A DNA stretch of 64,000 bases from Macrolepiota albuminosa (taxonomy: Eukaryota > Basidiomycota > Agaricomycetes > Agaricales > Agaricaceae), in the NCBI GenBank assembly GCA_027475525.1, contig JAMWFC010000113.1:2158001-2222000 (forward strand). The letters are read 5' to 3'. The stretch's first letter is position 1; every line of letters begins with the position of its first letter. The notes beneath the pieces were generated by a model that was not told the DNA's origin, did not search any database, and saw nothing but the letters and a program-made list of their open reading frames with translations. Position numbers and translations under genes: made by a program. This document shows positions 54,635 to 64,000 of the stretch, one piece after another.

Positions 54635-57600
54635 ATGTAAGTAACTTTTAAAGAGTTTGAGCTATTGAAATGCTTAAAAAATCAATAATTTAGGCAATCT
54701 TCAACTACTCATTCTCAACCCAGTACTCCTGAAGGTCAAAGACAGCAGGCTAGGATTGAAAGCAGGCTTCAACAGTTGCAAATGACTGATCCTGATGATC
54801 GTCGTGCACATAGAAGTAGAAGATCTACTTCAGTGGTTATACCACTTCATTTTGGAACTGGGGTGATCCTGATGATCGTCGTGCACATAGAAGTAGAAGA
54901 TCTACTTCAGTGGTTATACCACTTCATTTTGGAACTGGGGATAGAGAGTCTGGAGATATAGGGTCTGGGGATAGAGAGTCTGGGAATATGCCTATTGTTG
55001 CTCAGGATCCATTTGCTATTGTCATTCCTCAAACTGAAGGAACTGAGGGTAGAGAGTCTGGGAATAGACAGTCTGGGGGTATAGGGTCTGGGGGTATAGA
55101 GTCTAGGGATAGAGAGTCTGGGGGAGGAGAGTCTGAGGGTATAGGGATTGGGGGAGGAGAGTCTGGGGGTATAGGGTCTGGGAGTAGAGAGTCTGGGAAT
55201 ATGCCTATTGTTGCTCAGGATCCATTTGCTATTGTCATTCCTCAAACTCTTTTGCCTGAAGGATGGGATGGACCTTTACAGAATCCTATACCTAGAATGG
55301 TGCCACCTCTACCTGTTTCTACATCCAGAAGAAACAATAGGCCCAGAATGGTACCACTTCTACCTGCTCTCCCTCTTCCTATACATAGAAGAGACAACCT
55401 GCCTACTATTGCTCCACTTCCTGTGGACATTCCTGAAACTGTTCTGCCCCTCTTCCTATACATAGAAGAGACAACCTGCCTACTATTGCTCCACTTCCTA
55501 TGGACATTCCTGAAACTGTTCTGCCTAAAGGATGGAACACTCCTTTACAGAATCCTATGCCTATGGTGCCACCTCTACCTGCTCTGGCATTTAGAAGAGT
55601 CAGAAATGTATCTGTACAGAATTCTATGCCATCTCTGCCAGCTCCCACACTAGCAGAATTGCAAGAGCAGGAAAGGCTGAGACATATGGCTATGATTCAA
55701 GAACAACAGAGGCAACAGGAATTGGCACAAGCAATAGTAGAGGAACAACCAAGAGTCCTACCAGAAGATCCTAGAAATGATCCTGCTGAGGATATGGAGG
55801 AGGACTTGGAATATGTGGATCCACCTGTGCAAAATCTACCAGCACCTCCTATCTTACAAAGGGTTGATCATATTCAAGGCATCAATGCTCTTCCAAGAGG
55901 AAGACAGCCTTATATAGATGAACCCTCAGCACATTATCTTGGTCTTATGGATGTCATATGTCCACACTGTCAGGCTCTACACTGGGATGCTGAAAAGCTC
56001 ACCAGTTCTACTAGACATCATACAAAATTTGGCATGTGCTGTCTACAAGGCCAGATTGATTTGCCCAGACTTGCAGACGCTCCACCAGAACTGCTTGGCT
56101 TACTTCAAGGCCATCATGCTCTTTCTGATGCTTTCAAAGCATCTATTCGCCAATACAATGCAGCCTTTGCATTTACATCTCTGGGAGTCAAAATTGACCA
56201 TGCGATTACAAATGCTCCAGGACCATACAGCTTTAGGATCAATGGAGAGCTCCATCATCTGACAGGTGCTTTGCTTCCAACTGAAGGCAATCATCCTGTG
56301 TATGCACAACTCTACTTCTACGATCACAATCAACAATTGGCTTTTCGTCAAGGAAGCAATCCTAGATTGGATCCTCAGATAATGGCCTCTTTGCAGGATA
56401 TGCTTCATAGAGTCAATCCCTTTATTGGCTTATACAAGCTTGCAAAGCAGATTATGACAGAAGTACCTGAAGGCCAACCACAAAGGCTTTCTGTTCAACT
56501 TAGAGCTGACTTTGGAGACCATCGACGCTATAACAACCCTAATGAACAGGAAGGAGTTGCTGCAATTATACCAGGAGATGGTTCTGAAGAACGATCAGAT
56601 CACCGTGACATAGTCCTGCATCTGCATGGAGGTCAATTGAAGCGAATCAGCCATTTGCATCCCTATTATACTCCCTTGCACTATACTGTCATATTTCCAA
56701 CTGGAGAACCTGGATTTCACACCGATATTCAATCTCAATTTGGACCAGCAGGAGAACAAAGAGCCAAAAAGGTTAGCCAAACTGCATATTATGCATATAG
56801 GCTGCAGCAGAGGGCTTTGGAAGCCAATGCTGCATTGCTTTGGAGTAGCAGACTGTTCCAGCAATATGTTGTGGATGCATGGGCATCAATAGAACAATCA
56901 AAGCTCAACTGGGTCAGGCAGAATCAAAAGAAGATTAGAGCTGAAGTCTATCAAGGAGTGGTCGATGCGGCTACTGGAGATGAAGATTTACGCAGGCAAA
57001 GCCGACGTGTGGTCCTCCCCTCTTCTCATGTTGGAAGTGAACGACATATGCAGCAACTATTCCAGGACTCTATGGCTATTTGCAGACATTTCCATAAACC
57101 AGATCTCTTCATCACCATGACTGCCAATCCAAAGTGGCCTGAAATAGAAGAGGCTCTGCTAAAAGAACCTATGGTTAATGGAAAGAGGCAAACAGCTTCT
57201 GACCGTCCAGATATTGTTGCCAGAGTATTTGAACTCAAGAAGAATGCTCTTTTGAAGGACATAAAAGATGGTCTATTTGGAAAATGTGTGGCATCTGTCC
57301 ATACCATTGAATTTCAAAAGAGGGGACTTCCACATATACATATCTTGATCTTTTTCCATCATCATGACAAGATCAAAGATGCAGCTCATGTGGACACTAT
57401 TGTTTCTGCTCAAATTCCTGATCCAGTGACTCAGCCTCAATTGTATCAGGTATTGGCTTTGCTTGAATTATCAATGCAGTGACTGACCTTTGTTATTAGG
57501 TTGTTACTACCAATATGGTTCATGGTCCATGTGGAGCAGATTTTCCCAATGCCAAGTGCATGATAGATGGCAAATGTTCCAAGAGATATCCCAAGGAATT

Positions 57601-60195
57601 TCAGGAAGCTACACAGTATGGTGATGATGGCTATCCCCAATATGCCAGACCTAACAATGGCCGCTTTTTTGAAAAGCATGGTCATCGTTATGACAATCGT
57701 AATGTTGTCTCATACAATCCATATCTCTCAGCCAAATTCCAATGTCATATCAATGTGGAAGTCTGTGCTTCAGTGGATGCAATCAAATACATTCACAAGT
57801 ACATCTACAAGGGCCATGATAGGACAACTTTGGAGATTGCTAGGGAGGAGAGGGATGAAATCAAGGAACACTTGGATGCCAGATACATTTCTGCTCCTGA
57901 GGCTTGCTGGCACATCTTTGAATTCAACATGCATGCTGAATATCCTTCAGTGTACAGATTGCCTGTGCACTTGGAAAACCAGCATGAAGTCTATTTCCCA
58001 GATGATGAACCAATACAGGTGGTGGCTGCTAGACCTAATGCAGACAAGACTGCACTCACAGCTTGGTTTGAAGCCAATATCAGGTTTCCCAATAATAACA
58101 CCACTTATCAGAACTTTCCAACCAAGTTTGTTTATGAAGCATCTAAACGGAGTTGGAAGGAGAGGCAGAGAGGGACAGCAATTGGAAGGATGTATTTTGC
58201 TTCACCAAGACAGGGAGAAAGGTTCTATCTCAGGATGCTCTTGACTGTTGTAACCAATGCAACTTCATGGGCTGATCTCAGGACAGTCAATGGCCATATC
58301 TATCCCACTTATCAGGAAGCATGCAAGGCTCTAGGTCTTTTGGAGGATGATGCAGAATGGAGGCAGTGTCTCACTGAAGCTGCTCCAATCCAACTAGGAT
58401 CAGCTCTCAGGCAGCTGTTTTGCACTATTCTATTCCACTGTGCTCCTGCCACTCCTGAGGCTCTATGGAACGAATTCAAACATTCTATCTGTGATGATCT
58501 TCGACACAGATTGGAACATACTAGGCAGTACAGAACCGGATCTTTACCAATGAGGATATTTATGACTATGGCCTTTATCTCATCAACGACACTTTGATGA
58601 ATTTTGGGAAAACTCTGAAAGACTTTCCCAACATGCCAGAGGCTCAACAGAATTGGAACATAGTTCCAGGTAATTGGCATTTGCATAAAAGATTGACTTG
58701 AATACTGATCATTCTTCTAGGCAACAGGCTTTTAGAAGATGAAACCAATTATGATGTTGAGGAGCTCAAGCAAAGAGTGGAGAGTAACAAGGCCAAGTTC
58801 AATGTGGAACAACTGGAGACTTTCAATGCTGTCATAAACTCAGTGAACAACAATTTGGGCAGGATGCTATTCATTCACAGTGCTGGAGGATGTGGCAAAA
58901 CCTTTGTCTGCAATACTCTGGCTGCTGCAGTTCGTTCCAATGGAGATGTGGCATTATGTGTAGCATCATCTGGCATTGCTGCCTTATTGTTGGAAGGGGG
59001 TAGGACAGCTCATTCAAGATTCAAAATTCCCATTCCTGCTCTTGACACATCCATTGCCAATATCAAGAGAGGAACCCAGTTATCACAGCTCATACTTCAC
59101 ACCAAAGTTGTCATTTGGGATGAAGTTCCAATGCAACACAAAAATGCCATTGACTCTGTCGATCGTGGCTTCAGAGACATCTTTAATAATGACATTTCCT
59201 TTGGTGGAGTCACTGTGGTTTTTGGAGGGGACTTTAGGCAAACTCTTCCAGTGGTTCCACATGGACTCAGGCAGCAGATGATTGCTGCTTCACTCAAAAG
59301 GGGCCAACTTTGGGATAATATTCAAGTCCATTACTTGGTCCAAAATATGCGGTTGGAGCAGACTGTAGACAATATTGCTCATGCAGCTTGGTTGTTGGAT
59401 GTTGGTGCAGGGAAAAATCTAGGACCTGGAGAAACAGTCAAACTGCCTGAAAGGATGATCTGTGATGACAATTCTATCACTGGATTGATTTCTTCCACAT
59501 ATCCTGATATTGGTTATCCTCAAAATGATCAGTATTACCTGGACCGGACTATTCTCTCTGGCAAGAACTCTGATATAGAGGAGATCAATGCAGAAGTTCT
59601 AGAGAGGTATCCAGGAGAAGAAAGGATTTTACAGAGTGCAGATTCTGTTCTTTCTGATAACAGGAATCCTGATGGCCTTGCCTTATATCCTGTGGAATAT
59701 CTCAACTCTTTGAAAGCCAGTAGTTTGCCTTTGGCTAAACTGGCTTTGAAGATTGGAGTTCCTGTCATGCTCCTCAGGAATCTGGACACAACCAAAGGAC
59801 TTTGCAATGGAACAAGAATGATTGTCACTCATATCAGCACCAGAGTCCTCAGATGTTGTATTATCAGTGGAGATGCCAAGTTTGCAGGTTCAACTGTTTT
59901 GATTCCAAGGATCAATCTAGATGCCTCTGAAGAGGATTTGCCCATACCATTACGCAGGAGACAGTTTCCAATTCGATTGGCCTTTGCTATGACTATCAAC
60001 AAGTCTCAAGGGCAATCAGTCAAGCATGTTGGATTGGACCTTCGATCACCAGTTTTTACACATGGCCAACTCTATGTTGCACTTTCTCGATGTACATCAG
60101 GAGATCGTATCAAGGTGATTCTGTCAGAAGAAAATACATCAAAAATGACTGCAAATATTGTATATCAAGAAGTCCTTAATGGTTTACAAATGTAA
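54635..60195 (+). CDS. Helitron Rep-helicase (HUH endonuclease plus Pif1-like helicase), with lesions
   Basis: Rolling-circle transposase. A start is possible as AT (54635-54636) spliced over a 57-nt intron to G at 54694, giving MQSSTTHSQPSTPEGQ. The N-terminus is low complexity with two copies of PIVAQDPFAIVIPQT. Next come the Helitron-like N domain (RRYNNPNEQEGVAAIIPGD, HGGQLKRISHLHPYYTPLHY), then the HUH motif RGLPHIHILIFFHH. An intron at about 57451-57498 follows, then the Rep Tyr region KYIHKYIYKGHD and the Pif1 helicase with Walker A SAGGCGKTF (58882), DEVPM, FGGDFRQTLPV and FAMTINKSQGQS. Two 77-bp duplications (54787, 55371) break the frame. A further 1-nt shift near 58545 (before TNEDIYDYG) remains, so the copy may be dead. 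Confidence 0.87.
54787..54940. repeat. Exact 77-bp tandem duplication in the Helitron N-terminus
   Basis: Unit beginning tgatcctgatgatcgtcg, at 54787-54863 and 54864-54940. Removing one copy joins DDRRAHRSRRSTSVVIPLHF to GTGDRESGD in one frame. Confidence 0.93.
55371..55524. repeat. 77-bp tandem duplication in the Helitron, one mismatch
   Basis: Unit beginning ccctcttcctatacatag, at 55371-55447 and 55448-55524, with one G/A difference. Removing one copy joins LPIHRRDNLPTIAPLP to DIPETVLPKGWNTPLQ in frame. Confidence 0.9.
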
Positions 60196-60422
60196 GTGTG
60201 ATTTTTGATTAACTACTTATTAGTAACTTTATATTTTAGCATCTAACTTGATACTGTACATATAACTTGGAATTGTAGCATTATTTCTTGGGTTTACAAA
60301 TGTGAGTGTGATTGTTAATTACTTACTTATTACTAACTTTTATATTTTAGCATCTAACTTGATATTTGTTGATACTGTACTAATAGAATATATATAACTT
60401 GGAATTGTAGCATCATTTCTTG
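60184..60422. repeat. Direct repeat at the Helitron 3' end
   Basis: The last codons and downstream sequence (ggtttacaaatgtaagtgtg through attttagcatctaacttgat to ttggaattgtagca) recur imperfectly at 60292-60422. It may contain the 3' terminus of the element; a CTRR end with a preceding hairpin was not securely located. Confidence 0.6.
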
Positions 60423-60479
60423 ATAAATGTGAAACTCTCTATTTGTTAACAACTTATGCTGGAATCAGTAAGACATAAT

Positions 60480-63350
60480 GAAAGTAAGATTATGATAGAA
60501 GCTGAGTTACTAAGATACATATTTGGAACCCCTAACCGAACGAAGTGAGGTTGGGGTGGAGACTGAATTACTTATATACATACTTGGAGCCCTAACCGAA
60601 CGAAGTGAGGTTGGGGTGGAGGCTAAGTTACTTATACATACTTGGAGCCCTAACCGAACGAAGTGAGGTTGGGGTGGAGGCTTAGTTGGGGGGGGTTTGG
60701 GGGCGAAGCCCCCAACGAGCTACGAAATTCGTGCCGAAGGCACGAATCGTAGCTCGTCTATATAGAATGGGACTTGGGGGCGAAGCCCCCAACGAGCTAC
60801 GAAATTCGTGCCGAAGGCACGAATCGTAGCTCATCTATATAATATGGGACAACCGTTTCGTGGGAATGATGTGCTTAGTCAGTTCTGACTAAGGCTGACA
60901 AAGAATTGCCTTTTTCGTTTGTTTTTTGGTAGATGTATGTATAAAATGCTTAGAAATTTGAAGAAAAATAACCAAAAAATCAGGAAAAATTCAGAGGCTA
61001 CTGATACACTGATTGTGAATTTTTTGAGGTTCTTCAATGCTTAAAGAAATCTGAAAGATTCAAGAAAAATTCATTGCTCTGTTTTTCAGGAGATGTTAGT
61101 GGAAAATGCTCAAATAATTCCAGGAAAATCACCAGAAAATCAGGAAAAATTCAAAGGCTACTAATATACTGATTTTTAGTTTTTTAAAGATTTATAAATG
61201 CTGAATAAAATCCGAGAAATTCAAGAAAAATTCAATTTAGCTTACAATAATATTTTGAGAGTTGTGGAAAGAGGACTGAGTTGTGGAATGCGGAGGCCTT
61301 AACCGAACAAAGTGAGGTTGAGGCTGGGAATGAGCACTGAGTTGTGAAATGCGGAGGCCTTAACCGAACAAAGTGAGGTTGAGGCTGGGAATGAGCACTG
61401 AGTTGAATGAGCACTGAGTTGTGAAATGCGGAGGCCTTAACCGAACAAAGTGAGGTTGAGGCTGGGAATGAGCACTGAGTTGTGAAATGCCGAGGCCTTA
61501 ACCGAACAAAGTGAGGTTGAGGCCGGGAATAAGCACTGAGTTCTCTATACATACTTGGAGCCCTAACCGAACGAAGTGAGGTTAGGGTGGAGGCTTAGTT
61601 GGGGGGTAAGCACTGAGTTCTCTATACATACTTGGAGCCCTAACCGAACGAAGTGAGGTTAGGGTGGAGGCTTAGTTGGGGGGAGTTTGGGGGCGAAGCC
61701 CCCAACAAGCTACGAAATTCGTGCTGAAGGCACGAATCGTAGCTCGTCTATAATATATGGGACAACCGTTTTGTGGGAACTATCTGATTAGTAAGGCTGA
61801 CCAAGGCTGACCAAGAACCTTCCTTTTAGGGCAATAACATAAGAGTTGGCTCATTTCAGCATTAGAAATGCTTAGAAAATTCAGATAAAATTACTAAAAA
61901 ATCAGAAAAAATTCGAGCCCTACTGATACACTGACTTGAGTTTTTCTGAGATTTATAAATGCTTAAAGAAATCTGAAAAATTCAAGAAAAATTTGATTTA
62001 GCTTACAATAATGCTCTGAGAGTTGAGGCAAACTGGGATTGAGCACTGAGTAGTGAAAGACTGTGAGGTTGAGGCTGGGATTAAGCATTGAGTTGTGATT
62101 ACTGAGGCCTTAACTGAACAAAGTGAGGTTGAGGCTGGGATTAAGCATTGAGTTGCAATTATTGAGGCCTTAACCGAACAAAGTGAGGTTGAGGCTGGGA
62201 TTAAGCATTGAGTTGCAATTACCAAGGCCTTAACCAAACAAAGTGAGGTTGAGAACAAAGTGAGGTTGAGGCTGGGATTAAGCATTGAGTTGCAATTACC
62301 AAGGCCTTAACCAAACAAAGTGAGGTTGAGGCTGGGATTAAGCATTGAGTTGCAATTACCAAGGCCTTAACCAAACAAAGTGAGGTTGAGGCTGGGATTA
62401 AGCATTGAGTTGCAATTACCAAGGCCTTAACCAAACAAAGTGAGGTTGAGGCTGGGATTAAGCATTGAGTTGTGATTACTAAGGCCTTAACCAAACAAAG
62501 TGAGGTTGAGGCTGGGATTAAGCATTGAGTTCTCTATACATACTTGGAGCCCTAACCAAACAAAGTGAGGTTAGGGTGGAGGCTTAGTTGGGGGGGGGTT
62601 GGAGGTGAAGCCCCCAACGAGCTACGAAATTTGTGCTGAAGGCACGAATCGTAGCTCATCTATATAGAATGAGACAACCGTTTTGTGGGAATTATTGATT
62701 AGTCAGTTCTGACTAAGGCTGACAAAGAATTGCCTTTTTTGTTTGTTTTCAATGAATGTTGGTAGATAATGCTTAAAAATTTCAGATAAAATCACTGAAA
62801 AATCAGAAATAATTCAAGGCCTACTGATACACAGATTTGAGTTTTTTTTTGGAGATTTATAAATGCTTAATGAAATCTGAAAAATTCAAGAAAAATTCAA
62901 TTGCTTTATTTTGCAGGAGATGTTAGTAGAAAATGCTTAAAGAATTTCTGGGAAATCACTGAAAAATCAGGAAAAATTTAAAAAATACTGATACACTGAT
63001 TGTTTGTTTTTTGGTATTTATAAATGGCTAAAGAAATCTAAAGAATTCAAGAAGAATTCATTTCAGCTTACAATAATGCTTTGAGAGTTGAGGAAAACTG
63101 GGATTAAGCATTGAGTTGCAATTACAGAGGCCTTAACTGAACAAAGTAAGGTTGAGGCTGAGAATGAGCACTGAGTTAAGCGAACAAAGTGAGGTTGAGG
63201 CTGGGAATAAGCATTGAGTTTTCTATACATACTCCTCTACCCTAACCTCACTTCGTTCGGTTAGGGTAGAGGCTTAGTTGGGGGGAGTTTGGGGGCGAAG
63301 CCTCCAATGAGCTACGAAATTCGTGCCGAAGGCACGAATCGTAGCTTGTT
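60480..63350. repeat. Composite satellite, right block (four units)
   Basis: Repeats the left-block order four more times: hairpin modules at about 60655-60850, 61555-61760, 62540-62670 and 63230-63350; AT-rich spacers at 60845-61260, 61745-62035 and 62655-63075; minisatellites at 61260-61530 (61-bp units) and 62060-62520 (60-bp units, diverged mainly by C-to-T). In the last hairpin module the ccctaacc...ggttaggg arm occurs in the opposite orientation. 77-bp duplications occur at 60697, 61329, 61530 and 62177. Confidence 0.85.
61530..61683. repeat. 77-bp tandem duplication in the satellite
   Basis: Unit beginning taagcactgagttctctat, copies starting at 61530 and 61607. Neighbouring events have the same offset at 60697/60774 (three mismatches), 61329/61406 and 62177/62254. 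Confidence 0.9.
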
Positions 63351-64000
63351 GTTAGTTATACTCCATTACATACTGCCTGATTAGTTAAGCAGTATTAGTA
63401 ATAGCGCAGCCACTGATGTAGTATATAAAGGCAGCCTGTAGATAGAATATTCTCAGGCTGAACAATAGCAGTGTTCTTCTGGCCTACAACTTACTGTAAG
63501 CTGTCTAGTGATGTCTGACTGCTCAGTTAGCCTTGCCAGTCTCTTGCCTGATTCCTGCCTACCTCTAAGCTTGCTTGACTCCCACTTGTCACTAGTACTT
63601 GCTGGCTCTATGGAAAGAATTCCACAGACATCAAGTGTTCCCCTTCCATGGATGAGATAGCTAATGCCATTGAGGATGCCTTATAGCTAAAGTATCCCTT
63701 GCCATAGTATACAGCCTTAATAAACTTCTCTTTCCTGCCCAATAAACATGTTTTTGACATTTTTATTTTGAGCTAATGTCTGAATGATGTAATTACCCCA
63801 TCTTTTTGATCAATCATGATCTCCAGTGAAAATTGTGTCATGCCAGAATGAGCCAAATCATGTCAAATAGATGTCAATCAAGTGTAATTGTGCCAAATTG
63901 TGAGATTGTCTTTGATCTCTGTTTTCATTGACTACTTTCAGATATTTGCTTGACCTAGCTTATACCTTCTGACAAGAGACGACGTCATAGCCTTACTTTG
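63351..64000. other. Possible LTR or promoter of an element running off the window
   Basis: After the last hairpin module the sequence changes at tgttgttagttatactcc. A TATA-like tatataaag at about 63421 and AATAAA signals near 63717-63746 resemble an LTR layout, but no partner repeat lies in the window. No ORF is recognisable. Confidence 0.3.

Noticed and set aside
60530..60660. Further 77-bp duplication in the ccctaacc repeats
   Set aside because: The offsets here are 60 and 58 bp, the natural satellite period.

Overview
The window looks like nuclear DNA of a filamentous basidiomycete, most likely an Agaricomycete. Genes carry many short GT-AG introns of about 50-80 nt. Recognisable genes are fungal: cytochrome P450 paralogs, Hom3-type aspartokinase, a divergent G-alpha, a ChAPs/exomer subunit, a NIPA transporter, an F-box protein and an intron-containing tRNA-Val. 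The mobile elements (tyrosine-recombinase retroelement, chromovirus, Helitron, Tc1/mariner, pogo-like MITE, SINE) are those common in such genomes.

Layout. 1-4360: a 12-exon P450 gene on the minus strand and its flanks. 4361-10101: a full-length tyrosine-recombinase retroelement with split direct repeats and three intact overlapping ORFs. 10372-11070: a pogo-like MITE with a TA target duplication, then a P450 N-terminal remnant. 12111-13434: a secreted endonuclease/exonuclease/phosphatase-family gene that appears broken. 13483-27097: a housekeeping block, all minus strand except the tRNA: aminopeptidase P, tRNA-Val(CAC) on plus, NIPA-like transporter, Hsp20-domain protein, conserved coiled-coil protein, F-box protein, ChAPs protein. 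28655-30394: duplicated copies of the HOM3 3' tail. 30368-35207: HOM3 and a G-alpha gene, divergently transcribed from a 335-bp spacer. 37300-39545: a second P450 with the same 12-exon structure as the first.

From about 40 kb to the end the character changes. The sequence becomes AT-rich and visibly poor in CpG, with no recognisable host gene. It holds a decayed Tc1/mariner transposase, a decayed Ty3/gypsy chromovirus with both LTRs (about 43.8-49.4 kb) carrying a nested tRNA-derived SINE, and a Helitron (Rep plus Pif1-like helicase, 54.6-60.2 kb). The Helitron is flanked on both sides by a composite satellite of 60-bp minisatellites, AT-rich spacers and GC-rich hairpins.

Two results matter most. 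First, the retroelement at 4361-10101 is essentially intact, and its 588-bp direct repeats differ at one base that I could see. Second, at least 13 independent places between 38 and 62.4 kb contain a tandem duplication with an offset of exactly 77 bp, 11 of them perfect. Three of these break reading frames (P450 exon 5 and twice in the Helitron), and removing one copy restores the frame each time. The constant length, across unrelated sequences, points to unmerged k=77 de Bruijn-graph overlaps rather than biology, so those loci should be read with one copy removed until checked. All exon models here were made by hand from splice signals and frame continuity.
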